Positions 26,310-35,004 of a stretch of 64,000 bases of DNA are shown here, one piece after another (position 1 is the first letter of the stretch; each line of letters starts with the position of its first letter). A program made the translations under genes and the position numbers. The notes under the pieces are model-generated. The model was not told the origin of the DNA. It saw only the letters and a program-made list of their open reading frames with translations, and did not search any database. This stretch comes from Acidobacteriaceae bacterium (GTDB taxonomy: Bacteria > Acidobacteriota > Terriglobia > Terriglobales > Acidobacteriaceae). The stretch is taken from the NCBI GenBank assembly GCA_030041515.1, contig JASHNS010000014.1, positions 30,424-94,423 of the forward strand, in the 5' to 3' direction.

Positions 26310-28523
26310 TCACAGCTTCATGGTGGTCAATGGCCCTCGGATGGTCAGGGCTTCCCTTCCGCTCCTCCCCGCAATCTCTACCTGCATCTTTTTATCCGTT
26401 GCGGGTTTACCTTTAGGATCGACGCGCAGGGTCAGGGTGCGCTCGCTGTCCTTCCATTCACAGAAAATCCGCGTGAACTCTCCCCGCTCATAGCGGAAGC
26501 TCTCACCATCGTCTTCATAAAGCGCAAAGCGGCCATCTGCGCCGGGATAGACGCGCAACCTCAGCGGTTCGTCCACGGGCTGCATCGCGTATTGCCGGAT
26601 CGGCCCGAACGGCAGCAGAGAGCCGGCCTTCACGTACAACGGCAGCGTCTCGAGGTCGACCGTACGGGAAAACTCTTTTCCTCCCGCTAATGAGGCGTCC
26701 GTCCAGTAATCCCACCAAAGGCCAGACGGCAAATACACCGAGCGCTCGGCGGCCCCGGCGTGCAGAATGGGAGCCACCAGGAAACTGTCGCCAAAGAGAT
26801 ATTCGTCATCGTGCGTCAGCGCCTGCTGGTCCTGGGGATGCGCAAGCCACAGCGGTCGGATGAGAGGTAAACCCGTCGCATGAGCCTGCGCCACAGATGA
26901 ATAAAGATAGGGAAGAAGTCGGTATCTCAAATGCAGATACTCGCGGCAGATCTCCTCCACCTGGGCATCGTGCAGCTCCGGCTCCGGCGGCCAGTTCGGT
27001 CCCAGCCGCTCCGCGCCTTCCAGTGGCCCCGGATTTCCGGTGTCCCATCCCCATGGCAAGCGCAGTTTCCACGCGCGGCCGTGGGATCGAAAGAGAGGGC
27101 AGAATGCGCTGAACTGAAACCACCGAATATACAACTCAGGCGTCAGTTCGCGGGTCGGCGAAAAGCCTCCTGTATCGGTGCCCCAGTAAGGAAGCCCGCT
27201 GAGCCCGACGTTGATGCCGTTCCGCACCTGCGCCGCCAAGGCCGCCCAGCTCGACTCAATGTCGCCCGACCACAACCAGCCGTAGCGCTGGAGTCCCGCG
27301 TATCCATTGCGGTTCAGCGCAAACGGCCGCCGTTCCGGATGTGAACTCAGCGGCCCATTCCAGTAAAACTCATTGCGCTGGAAACGCGCGTACACAGACA
27401 GCCGATCCCCTTCGTCGGGCCACCATCCGTCGACGCCCGCCTCTTCGACCGGCAAATGCTGTTGCCAGTAGGCGACGGCATCTCCCCTTGCGTGCGCTTC
27501 CGCGCCTGTGTCGTGAATCGTGCCATGAAAGTCGCCCGGCGGAACCACGTGCAACACCACTTTGAAATGCTCTTCGTGAAGCTGCTCGATCTGTGCCTTC
27601 GGATCTTGAAAAACATCGTCGTTGAACGTGAACGACCCGTGTCCGGTATTCCATCCGGAGGGACAAAACCCGGTCCCGAGATAGATCAGCGTGTCGCAGG
27701 GCAGCTTCTTCTCGCGGAACATCAGCGCTTCGCTCATCACTTCTTCGCGGCTGGCCAGTGTTCGATGCGACTGCTGGTAGCCGAGCGACCACTGGGGCGG
27801 CAAATGCGGAAAGCCCGTCAGCTCTGCGTAGCCGCGCAGAACCTCGGCCGGCGTCTCACCCAGGACCAGATAAACGTTGCGGGTGGAGGTAGCTTCCACT
27901 GGTTCGAATCTTCCCATGTCCCCCGTCAGGTCAAAAAATCCTGACGGCTGTCCGATAAAAATTCCCCATCCGCTCGCGCTCATGAGCCACGGGATCGGAC
28001 ACCTCGCCCCGGCAGTGGCCAGATGCGGGACACCTTCGCCATTCCGCATCCCATAGCGCGAACCGCGCAGATCGTAACGCGGTAAGCCTCCTCCCAGACC
28101 AAAGAGCGGCGCGTCTCCAACGCGGAACTCGACTGCGGTGCTGTCAGCATCGAATCGGACGCCCGTTACAACCTTTTCCTGCGCATCCGAGACCGTCACT
28201 TGCAGCGGATTCTCCCCGACCGCGAGCTGATAGCCCCGCCATGCGACGCTGCTGGTCCCTGGGCCGCGCTGCCTGAGAAGCAGAGTCCCCGGCTGGCTCG
28301 CCACCACGCCCAGTTCTTCGCTGGGCGGCCACGCATCCACGGGAGCAATCGCAATCCGCAGAACTCTGGGCGACACTTCCGCCAGAGTGAGGTCCAGCTG
28401 CCCTGGCTGCCCGGTTAACGGATCTCTCATGCTCGCCAATGCGATGCGCCTGCTGAAGAGCACCTGCGCCAGACTGGTTCCGATTCCGCCGATGACGGCG
28501 CGCCGGGAGATGGGCTTTGGCAT
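26310..28523 (-). CDS. Tat-exported GH31 glycosidase
   Basis: About 737 residues from ATG 28523, giving the twin-arginine leader MPKPISRRAVIGGIGTSLAQ. The mutarotase-like N-domain is followed by the GH31 barrel: PPQWSLGYQQSHRTLASREE, GVDGWWPDEGD (nucleophile Asp), YGWLWSGDIESSWAALAAQV (acid/base Asp), LPYWGTDTGGF, and RLLPYLYSSVAQAHATGLPL, then the beta-rich C-terminal domains. GWWPDEGD differs from the GFWNDMNEP of alpha-glucosidases (compare 46167-48665) and points to another specificity, such as alpha-xyloside or alpha-galactoside. It converges on the mutarotase-fold gene. Confidence 0.88.
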   Translation of the reverse strand: MPKPISRRAVIGGIGTSLAQVLFSRRIALASMRDPLTGQPGQLDLTLAEVSPRVLRIAIAPVDAWPPSEELGVVASQPGTLLLRQRGPGTSSVAWRGYQLAVGENPLQVTVSDAQEKVVTGVRFDADSTAVEFRVGDAPLFGLGGGLPRYDLRGSRYGMRNGEGVPHLATAGARCPIPWLMSASGWGIFIGQPSGFFDLTGDMGRFEPVEATSTRNVYLVLGETPAEVLRGYAELTGFPHLPPQWSLGYQQSHRTLASREEVMSEALMFREKKLPCDTLIYLGTGFCPSGWNTGHGSFTFNDDVFQDPKAQIEQLHEEHFKVVLHVVPPGDFHGTIHDTGAEAHARGDAVAYWQQHLPVEEAGVDGWWPDEGDRLSVYARFQRNEFYWNGPLSSHPERRPFALNRNGYAGLQRYGWLWSGDIESSWAALAAQVRNGINVGLSGLPYWGTDTGGFSPTRELTPELYIRWFQFSAFCPLFRSHGRAWKLRLPWGWDTGNPGPLEGAERLGPNWPPEPELHDAQVEEICREYLHLRYRLLPYLYSSVAQAHATGLPLIRPLWLAHPQDQQALTHDDEYLFGDSFLVAPILHAGAAERSVYLPSGLWWDYWTDASLAGGKEFSRTVDLETLPLYVKAGSLLPFGPIRQYAMQPVDEPLRLRVYPGADGRFALYEDDGESFRYERGEFTRIFCEWKDSERTLTLRVDPKGKPATDKKMQVEIAGRSGREALTIRGPLTTMKL

Positions 28524-28686
28524 ATCGAGAACCTTTCGTTCCAGGAATTCACCCGGGCTGTGGGTTGTCACCTTGCCCGGAAACCCGGGCGTCCGGAGAA
28601 CAGCGCCGGGCAATTTTTGGAAATGTCAGGAAGGTATCGAGGAAGGCGAACCCAGGCTCGCGAATTCTCTGCAGAAGAGCCGCTTA

Positions 28687-28716
28687 GCTGCGAGATTGGT
28701 GCCGAAGAAGGGACTC
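28687..28716. repeat. 30-bp direct repeat, left copy (att-like, displaced tRNA-Leu 3' end)
   Basis: Thirty bases identical to 34743-34772, starting GCTGCGAGATTGGTGCC and ending AAGGGACTC. In the right copy this is the 3' end of tRNA-Leu plus 10 flanking bases; here the match ends inside the T-arm, so no tRNA can form. Such partial tRNA copies mark the far end of an element integrated at a tRNA gene. The 28524-29001 gap otherwise holds only the phased repeat at 28847. Confidence 0.75.
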
Positions 28717-28846
28717 TCGTCGCCGGTGATAGGTCAAGTTATTGAAATCCGTACAACTTACTGATCTCACGTTCGTTGCGGTAGGGTTCGTGGTTTTCCT
28801 TTGAATCTACCGTTTCCACGAAACTATACCCTATCCGCGATTTTAC

Positions 28847-28865
28847 CGTGCTACATCGTGCTACA
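28847..28865. repeat. two direct copies of CGTGCTACA at 10-bp period
   Basis: CGTGCTACA occurs at 28847-28855 and 28857-28865, one helical turn apart, 130 bases inside the left att-like repeat. Phased short repeats near an att site are the usual form of integrase or excisionase arm sites; here that role is a guess. Confidence 0.35.
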
Positions 28866-29001
28866 GAATTGCAGATGGAATTCGACAGGCAGAGTATGCG
28901 CTTCATTCGGCGAAGCTGCAAGCGGACAACTGAGTGCCCTTCACTGTCTCTCGCAACATTCTCATCGCGGGGTTTCTCCACTGATCGCCGTCCAGGAGGG
29001 A

Positions 29002-29799
29002 TTATCCAGCGGAACACCGCTGAACCATCTCCACCAGTACCTGGCGAGTTTCCTGCGGAGTCCGAACCTCGGAGGGAAAGTTGATGCGGGTGCCCTTCAT
29101 GCCTTCGGAAGTTTTGAGACGCAGCGTGAAGCCGAGGCGGTCAATGGAGGTCATCGCTGCTTCCGTTGCCTCCAGTCCTGCATGGACGTGGGCCAGCAGA
29201 ATCATGGAGTCGACGTGATCGGCATTCATATGCGTCAGGATGCCGGATGCGGATGCAGCCAGTGGGTCCGGGGACGCTACCTCGTAGTCGCTGACGTCGA
29301 CCCAGCCCATAACACCGAATCCTCCGACATAGTAGAGGCCGGCAGGCTGCAGGCGATAGAAGGCGAAATCAGGAAAGTCGACCCAGTAACGGCTACTGGG
29401 ATGCTGCGCCAGGTAAGCATCGCGCAATGCGGCGAGATCGGCGGCTGGCACGGGCAGGGCATCACCGATCAATGTAGCGCGGGCTGCCCCCAGAGGATCA
29501 CCGTCAGGACTCGGCTGGGCGATGAAGAGGCTGCACCTTGGATCGGCGCTGAGGTTCTGGGTGTGCATGGCCATACTGCTGATGAGGAAAATGGGCCAGC
29601 CAGCGTGATCGAGAGCATAGGGCATCAGCGAACCGAAAGGATATTCCGGATGCCGGCGCGACATGGTCGACAACGTTCCAATAGGGGTGAGAGAGAACAG
29701 GGTGCGCGTCCGCTCCGCATGACTTGGCTCAGGCACCTCGGGGCCGGTCGGGCCGGCGGAAGCGTGACGGCGTGTTACAGCAATTTCCTTTTCGGACAT
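29002..29799 (-). CDS. HugZ-like pyridoxamine-phosphate-oxidase fold protein with DUF2470 domain
   Basis: About 265 residues from ATG 29799, preceded by GAGGAGGAGTGCC. The split-barrel FMN/heme-binding fold is suggested by GTLSTMSRRHPEYPFGSLMP, DHAGWPIFLISSMAMHTQNL, DPRCSLFIAQP and ARATLIGDA; the C-terminal ILTHMNADHVDSMILLA is the DUF2470 segment found in HugZ-type heme-degrading proteins and related PNPOx-like proteins. A role in heme handling or as a flavin oxidoreductase is inferred. It lies between the att-like repeats and is divergent from the kinase cluster. Confidence 0.8.
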   Translation of the reverse strand: MSEKEIAVTRRHASAGPTGPEVPEPSHAERTRTLFSLTPIGTLSTMSRRHPEYPFGSLMPYALDHAGWPIFLISSMAMHTQNLSADPRCSLFIAQPSPDGDPLGAARATLIGDALPVPAADLAALRDAYLAQHPSSRYWVDFPDFAFYRLQPAGLYYVGGFGVMGWVDVSDYEVASPDPLAASASGILTHMNADHVDSMILLAHVHAGLEATEAAMTSIDRLGFTLRLKTSEGMKGTRINFPSEVRTPQETRQVLVEMVQRCSAG

Positions 29800-30121
29800 G
29801 GCACTCCTCCTCATAAGGCTACGGCAGGCGCTACCGAGCGCGGCTGTCACAGCTTTGGGAAGGGTTCGCACCGGTGGCCTTGGCGGCCACAACCGGCGTC
29901 ATTAACAGGAAGCGATGGCCAATTTGCGGATTCCGCCGGATCGTCGACGAAATCGTGCGGGAGCACCTCGCAGTTCGTTCGAGCCTCAAGGGTTGCCAAT
30001 AGGGCAAAGACTCCGAACATGATTCGCACGGTTCGGGGTGGACAGGAAGCATTCCCCAGCCAACCTCAGGTCGCTCTTCTGCCATCCCATGTCAATTGAA
30101 TTTCCAGGCCTCAACCCACGC

Positions 30122-30874
30122 ATGAACGTCTCTACGACCTGCTACGACCTGCACCGCTTCGAGCTCTCCGACATGATCGAGCTTGGCGGAACCCTTCGCC
30201 AGCTTCACTCCCAGGCCGACAGCATGGAAGAATCCGCTTCAGCCATCGTCCACTACCTCTACGAGCATCTCGTCGATTCCGCCACTGGCGAGAAGAACTG
30301 CGCTCTCGCACGCTTGTTCAAGACCCATCGATTCGCCGAACTGGAACCCCGGCTACAGGATGTTGCCCGCCGCGCCTCAGGCAACGGCCCCGCCCTCAAT
30401 GACGAAACCCGCTGCCTCACCCTCCTGGCAACCGCCGGCATGCGGCCCGAATGGAACCGCCGGGCAAGCTCTGCAGCGCACAAAGCGATTCCCCTTGTGA
30501 CGGAAGAAGTGGTTCGTCAGGCGCCCATGGTTGCCCAGCTCATTCAGGGGTTCGGCCTCGACATCTCCCAGGTGGTCCGGCCCGACGTCACCCTCATGCT
30601 CGACGCGGATCAGCAGAACTACAACGTCTTCCACGTCCCCGAAGCCCCCGGCAGCGCCTTCGTCCCTGCCCAGGACTTCGTTCGCGACTGCGCCATCCGT
30701 TCCGTCCTCGGCTTCGGCGGCCTCTTTTCCTCCGGAGACCTCTTCGCCGTCATTCTCTTCTCCCGCGTCTATATTCCCCGCGAAACCGCAGAGCTTTTCC
30801 GCACCCTCGCGCTGAGCATCAAGCTGGCTCTGCTTCCCTTTGTCCGCGGCCGAATTTTTGCGAAGGAAGCCTGA
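30122..30874 (+). CDS. stand-alone sensor-domain protein of a histidine kinase cluster
   Basis: About 250 residues. YDLHRFELSDMIELGGTLRQ at the start and a C-terminal half with YNVFHVPEAPGSAFVPAQDF and VLGFGGLFSSGDLFAVILFS form a GAF-like alpha/beta sensor I cannot name. I have seen similar sequences fused to histidine kinases; here the kinase is the next gene, two bases downstream. No membrane segments, so it is cytoplasmic; the ligand is unknown. ATG 30122 and ATG 30089 are both possible and neither has a good ribosome site. Confidence 0.6.
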   Translation: MNVSTTCYDLHRFELSDMIELGGTLRQLHSQADSMEESASAIVHYLYEHLVDSATGEKNCALARLFKTHRFAELEPRLQDVARRASGNGPALNDETRCLTLLATAGMRPEWNRRASSAAHKAIPLVTEEVVRQAPMVAQLIQGFGLDISQVVRPDVTLMLDADQQNYNVFHVPEAPGSAFVPAQDFVRDCAIRSVLGFGGLFSSGDLFAVILFSRVYIPRETAELFRTLALSIKLALLPFVRGRIFAKEA

Positions 30875-30875
30875 C

Positions 30876-32099
30876 GTGGGCGCCGCGTCCGTCCGTGCCG
30901 ACTTCGAAGTGGAGCGCCTGCGCTCGCAGGTCTCCACCCTCGAGCAGTTGCTCGCCGTCCACGAAAAAACGGCCCTCGAGCAATCGCGCCGCCTCGAAAA
31001 CATCGTCAACAGCATCAGCGACGGCTTTTTCGTCCTCAGCCGCGAGGGGCGGGTAACGTATCTCAATCAGGTTGCGGCCGCGCTCTTCATGCGCATGGGC
31101 GCAGGCAGCAGCGATCTCCTGGGTCGGCCACTGTGGGCGAAGTTTCCCAATCTCGCCGGCGGGGCTGTCGAGCAAAATTTCAGCCGCGCCATGCACGACC
31201 GCGCTCAAATCACCTTCGAGGCCCGCTTCGAGCCCGTTGACCTCCACCTCGAATTCCATGCTTATCCCTGGGAAGACGGCCTCTCCGTCCTTTTTCAGGA
31301 TGTCAGTGCGCGCAAGCTCAACGACCTCCGCCGTGAGCAGATGCAGATTGAGCTGGAGCGGCAGGTGCAGCTGCGCACTGCCGATTTGCAGGCTACCCTC
31401 AGCGAGCTGGAGGCATTCAGCTACTCCGTCTCTCACGACCTCCGTGCTCCGCTCCGCAGTCTTGACGGCTTCAGCCAGGCCCTGCTTGAGGACTACAGCG
31501 ACAGCCTCGAATCCGACGGCAAGCTCTACCTCGAGCGCATTCGCGCCAACGCCCAGAAGATGGCGCAGCTCATCGACGCTCTGCTCCAGCTCTCCCGCGT
31601 CACCCGCGCTGAATTCAATCCCGCCCCAGTCGATCTCAGCGCCCTCGTCCGCCAGATCGCTTCAGATGTCCGCGCCTCCGACCCCCGCCGCGATTGCGAA
31701 TTCACGATAGAGGACGGCGTCTCCGCCGAGGCCGATGCGCGCCTCATTGAAGTTGCGCTTCAAAACCTGCTGAACAACGCCTGGAAGTTCAGCTCGCAGC
31801 GGCGCCAGACCCGCATCCAGTTCGGCGTGGCTCCGCACAACGGCGTGCTGGCCTGCTACATCCGCGACAACGGCGCCGGCTTCGACATGAAGTACAGCGA
31901 AAAATTATTTACCGCCTTTCAGCGCCTGCACGATGTGCGGGAGTTCGAAGGCACCGGTATCGGCCTCGCTACCGTCAACCGCATCCTCAAGCGCCACGGC
32001 GCCCGTATCTGGGCCGAATCAGCACCTGGCCAGGGCGCTTGTTTCTACTTCACGCTCAACGGTCTCTCTGCCGAAGCGCCAAAGGCTAAATCCGCATGA
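30876..32099 (+). CDS. PAS-domain sensor histidine kinase (phytochrome-kinase type)
   Basis: About 407 residues from GTG 30876, with AAGGAAG upstream; TTG 30840 also lies in frame. A coiled N-terminus (~1-40) leads to a PAS domain (~40-140). The HisKA box FSYSVSHDLRAPLRSL has H187, and the ATPase domain shows LLNNAWKFS (N box), DNGAGFDMKYSEKLF (G1/F box) and FEGTGIGLATV (G2). The sequence around H187 is of the bacteriophytochrome/cyanobacterial kinase kind. Soluble. The stop overlaps the next gene by 4 bases, so the kinase is made together with its likely receiver partner. Confidence 0.9.
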   Translation: MGAASVRADFEVERLRSQVSTLEQLLAVHEKTALEQSRRLENIVNSISDGFFVLSREGRVTYLNQVAAALFMRMGAGSSDLLGRPLWAKFPNLAGGAVEQNFSRAMHDRAQITFEARFEPVDLHLEFHAYPWEDGLSVLFQDVSARKLNDLRREQMQIELERQVQLRTADLQATLSELEAFSYSVSHDLRAPLRSLDGFSQALLEDYSDSLESDGKLYLERIRANAQKMAQLIDALLQLSRVTRAEFNPAPVDLSALVRQIASDVRASDPRRDCEFTIEDGVSAEADARLIEVALQNLLNNAWKFSSQRRQTRIQFGVAPHNGVLACYIRDNGAGFDMKYSEKLFTAFQRLHDVREFEGTGIGLATVNRILKRHGARIWAESAPGQGACFYFTLNGLSAEAPKAKSA

Positions 32100-32530
32100 T
32101 CCTGCTCGTCGAAGACAATCCCGATCACGTCGCGCTCACCATCCGCGCCCTCAAGAAAAATCACATCGCCAATGAGGTGGTCGTTGCCAACGACGGCGCG
32201 CAGGCCATCGACATGCTCTTCGGGCGCGGCGACTTCGACGGCCGTCCTGTGACCCTGCCCTCCGTCGTTCTGCTCGATCTCAAACTTCCCAAGGTCGACG
32301 GTCTCGAGGTTCTCCGCGCCCTTCGCGCCGAGGACCGCACACGCCTGCTCCCGGTCGTCATCCTCACATCTTCCGACGAGGAGCAGGACATCCTGCAAAG
32401 CTACCGCTCCGGCGCCAACAGCTACATCCGCAAGCCCGTGGACTTTATGCAGTTTCTCGAAGCCACCAAACAGCTCGGCCTCTATTGGCTGGTCCTCAAC
32501 GAAGGGCCGATCGCTGGCGGCAATGGATAG
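32096..32530 (+). CDS. single-domain response regulator (Rcp1-like)
   Basis: 144 residues, receiver domain only. VEDNPDH supplies the acidic pair, LLDLKLPKVDG the phosphoacceptor D61, TSSDE the switch Thr (T91) and IRKPVDF the Lys (K113). The insertion between beta2 and alpha2 (GRGDFDGRPV) and the C-terminal LGLYWLVLNE are typical of Rcp1-type regulators that serve phytochrome kinases. It overlaps its neighbours by 4 and 8 bases. Without an output domain it probably passes phosphate on to the next protein. Confidence 0.92.
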   Translation: MILLVEDNPDHVALTIRALKKNHIANEVVVANDGAQAIDMLFGRGDFDGRPVTLPSVVLLDLKLPKVDGLEVLRALRAEDRTRLLPVVILTSSDEEQDILQSYRSGANSYIRKPVDFMQFLEATKQLGLYWLVLNEGPIAGGNG

Positions 32531-34031
32531 AACTCTCCGCATTCTCAATCTCGAAGACGCCGAGGACGATTCCTGGCTGTTGCAGCGGCACCTGCATCGC
32601 GCAGGCTACCGCATCGCCCTGCGCCGCGAGCAAACCATCTCCGACTTCGAAAAGGCTCTGCGCGAGAGCAGTTGGGACGTGATCCTCGCCGATTACTTCC
32701 TGCCCGGGTTCACCGCCCTCGATGCCCTCCGTATTGCCCGCCACTGCAGCACCGACGTCCCGTTCATTGTCGTCTCCGGCGCCGTGGGCGAACAGGCCGC
32801 GGTCGATGTCCTCCGCGAGGGCGCCGCCGATTATGTCATGAAGGATTCTCTCGCCCGCCTCGGCCCCGCCATCGAGCGGGAGATGCAGGAAGCCGAGGAG
32901 CGCCGCGCCCGCCGCACCGCCGAGGCCGCTCTGCGTGAAAGCGAAATGCGACTGCGTGGCATCCTGGACAATTCTCCGAACGCCGTATTTATGAAGGATG
33001 CCTCAGGCCGCTACCTGCTCGCCAATCGCTGTTATGAAATCTTCCTCGGTCAGTCGAGCGCGCAGATCCACGGCAAGACCGATGCCGACCTCTTCCCGCC
33101 CGAGTATGCCGCCCTCGCCGCCGAAAACGAAGCCCGCGTCCGCGAGGCTTCTCAGCCCCTGCAGTTCGAAGAACGCGTCCCTTTTCACGATGGCGTTTAC
33201 ACGCTTCTCTCCAATCGCTTTCCTCTCTTCGATGAATCTGGTCGGCCCGACGGCCTCTGCGCCATCTGCACTGATATCACCCACCGCATACAGTCCGAAG
33301 AAGCTCTGCGGCGATCGGAGAAACTCGCCGCTGCCGGCCGGCTTGCCGCTTCCATCGCCCATGAGATCAATAATCCCCTCGAAGCGCTGGTGAACCTCAT
33401 CTACCTGGTTCGCCTGCAGCCCGAACTCGCCCCATCCACCTTCTCGCTTCTGCTCCAGGCCGAACAGGAGCTCGACCGACTCAGTCACATCGCTCGGCAG
33501 ACCCTGGCCTTCTATCGCGAATCCGCGCGGCCAGCCACCATCAGCCTGCCCGACACCCTGCGCAGCCTCGTCTCGCTTTACGGAAGCCGCATACAGCAGC
33601 GCGGCATCCAGATCGATTTCTCCGCTGCCGGCGCCTGTTGCGTGGTCGCCGTCCAGGGCGAAATGCGCCAGGTGTTTTCCAACCTTCTGGCGAATGCCAT
33701 TGACGCCAGTCGCGCCCACGGACGCATCCGCATCCACGTGCAGCCCGCCCGCGAATGGTCCCGCGACGGCAGAGACGGCGTCCGCGTCACAATCGCCGAC
33801 AATGGCTGCGGCATCCCCCAGGAACACCTGTCCCGCATCTTTGAGGCCTTCTTCACCACCAAGGACGATGCCACCGGCACTGGCCTCGGCCTTTGGGTCA
33901 CGAAGGGCATCCTGCAGAAGCACAACGGCACCATCCGCGTTCGCAGCTCCGTCTCTCCAGAGCACAGTGGCACTGTGATTCAGGTCTTCGTGCCCGCAAC
34001 ACCGCCGCGTGTTGAAGCCGTCGCAGCCTGA
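32523..34031 (+). CDS. hybrid REC-PAS-histidine kinase
   Basis: 502 residues. An N-terminal receiver (EDAEDD; D57 in LADYFLPGF; K107 in VMKDSL) is joined by a helical linker (~112-140) to a PAS domain (~140-255) and a HisKA/HATPase module with H280 in ASIAHEINNPLEALV, NLLANAIDAS, DNGCGIPQEHL and TGTGLGLWVTKGIL. The NtrB-like HEINNPLE box differs from the phytochrome-like box of the upstream kinase, so it likely has its own regulator elsewhere. Last gene of the four-gene cluster. The architecture suggests that phosphorylation of its receiver controls its kinase. Confidence 0.9.
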   Translation: MDRTLRILNLEDAEDDSWLLQRHLHRAGYRIALRREQTISDFEKALRESSWDVILADYFLPGFTALDALRIARHCSTDVPFIVVSGAVGEQAAVDVLREGAADYVMKDSLARLGPAIEREMQEAEERRARRTAEAALRESEMRLRGILDNSPNAVFMKDASGRYLLANRCYEIFLGQSSAQIHGKTDADLFPPEYAALAAENEARVREASQPLQFEERVPFHDGVYTLLSNRFPLFDESGRPDGLCAICTDITHRIQSEEALRRSEKLAAAGRLAASIAHEINNPLEALVNLIYLVRLQPELAPSTFSLLLQAEQELDRLSHIARQTLAFYRESARPATISLPDTLRSLVSLYGSRIQQRGIQIDFSAAGACCVVAVQGEMRQVFSNLLANAIDASRAHGRIRIHVQPAREWSRDGRDGVRVTIADNGCGIPQEHLSRIFEAFFTTKDDATGTGLGLWVTKGILQKHNGTIRVRSSVSPEHSGTVIQVFVPATPPRVEAVAA

Positions 34032-34299
34032 CCCCCGGCAACTTCGCCCTTCACCGCCAACCAACTCGACCGGGTGTGCTTGCCGCGCGATTCGACAAGC
34101 CTCACAAACTCCGTCGAAATGTAGGTGTACGCGTACACGGTGTCGGATGAACCATGAGCATGCCTTTGAATGAAACCGTCTCGCAGATCGGTCAAGGCTC
34201 AGGGAACGATTTCTCCGCTGATGCAAGGCCCTGTAAGGAGGCGCGAGCATGGTCGTCTCAGAGTGTCGCTCGGAGGACAAACTACCTGTTGCCGTCGGG

Positions 34300-34625
34300 G
34301 AACGCGGCGGTGCGGCAGGTGTGCCGCTCGTCGTGTGTACGGCTTTGGCTTCCTCGGGCTCATCCGTCTTGCAAAGTTCAAGCTCCAACCGCAACCTGGC
34401 GGTCTTCGCCGTGTCAGGGTTGGGGCCGACTTGCCGATAGACGATCCGGCCTTGGTCGCGGTACCTGAGAGCGTACACTCCCTCCGAATGAAGCTCAGCT
34501 TTGCCGCATACGAGCGCCGCGAGGGGAATGATCTTCCCGTTTTTGGAGGTCGCTGGTCTGGCATAACAACGCGTTCCATCGTCCAGACGAATGCGCATCA
34601 GCAGAACCACCCTGTCGTCGGCCAC
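34300..34625 (-). pseudogene. N-terminal remnant of a tyrosine-type integrase
   Basis: From GTG 34625 the minus strand encodes MRIRLDDGTRCYARPATSKN, then GKIIPLAALVCGK...EGVYALRYRDQGRIVYRQVG and a helical LRLELELC stretch. I recognise this as the N-terminus of integrases common in Acidobacteriota (pattern V-L-L-x-R-L-x-D-G-x-R-x-Y, then GVYxLRY and VG). After about 108 residues similarity ends; no core-binding or catalytic domain (R..HxxR..Y) follows, and the frame then runs antisense into the kinase gene. It lies 127 bases from the tRNA-Leu gene, the usual position for an integrase next to its att site. The rest of 34032-34752 holds no gene. Confidence 0.65.
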
Positions 34626-34742
34626 GTCGCGAAGACCCCCTGAAAGCTAATACCGCTGGGGCTGCGCAAATCTGAAAAACGTTAGCCACCATCGTTAGCC
34701 AGCGAAATCATCGCCGGCCAACGATCTGATTGCAGGGAAGTT

Positions 34743-34772
34743 GCTGCGAGATTGGTGCCGAAGAAGGGACTC
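34743..34772. repeat. 30-bp direct repeat, right copy (att site in tRNA-Leu 3' end)
   Basis: Exact copy of 28687-28716, spanning the CCA end, acceptor stem and part of the T-arm of tRNA-Leu plus 10 bases beyond. Together the two copies bound 6.1 kb with the integrase remnant just inside this end. Confidence 0.75.
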
Positions 34773-34840
34773 GAACCCCCACACCCTTGCGGGTACATGG
34801 ACCTGAACCATGCGCGTCTGCCAATTCCGCCACTTCGGCA
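34753..34840 (-). tRNA. tRNA-Leu (anticodon CAG)
   Basis: The minus strand reads GCCGAAGTGGCGGAATTGGC at the 5' end, the anticodon loop TTCAGGT (anticodon CAG), a long variable arm (ACCCGCAAGGGT), the T-loop GGTTCGAGTCC, and a 3' acceptor strand followed by encoded CCA. Size (88 bases with CCA) and the long variable arm fit a class II leucine tRNA. Its 3' end is the target of the direct repeat. Confidence 0.95.
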
Positions 34841-35004
34841 CGGGAGACTTCGGCGCGAATCCCCGAGGTCCTCGACGAACAACCCTGAGGCTGGGGCGCG
34901 CCCGGTCGGGCAGCAACTCTTAGTCTGACAAAGCCATCCACCCCTGTCAAACGCCTGCGCCCCTCGGCGCGCCGCGGTATTCTGTCTGAGAAAGTCGAGC
35001 CCTC

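Noticed and set aside
28739..29017. 92-codon minus-strand frame near the left att-like repeat
   Set aside because: No recognisable motif, low-complexity N-terminus, overlaps the HugZ-like gene end; not supported as a gene.
34125..34138. 14-bp palindrome GTGTACGCGTACAC
   Set aside because: Lies in degraded sequence with no gene to regulate; at this length a chance palindrome is likely.
33003..34625. 540-codon minus-strand frame
   Set aside because: Most of it is antisense to the hybrid kinase gene (GC-rich shadow). Only the first ~108 codons, outside the kinase, carry real sequence (integrase remnant).
28687..34840. Intact prophage or active integrative element
   Set aside because: No structural, replication or mobilisation genes are present and the integrase is reduced to its N-terminus, so only a relic can be claimed.
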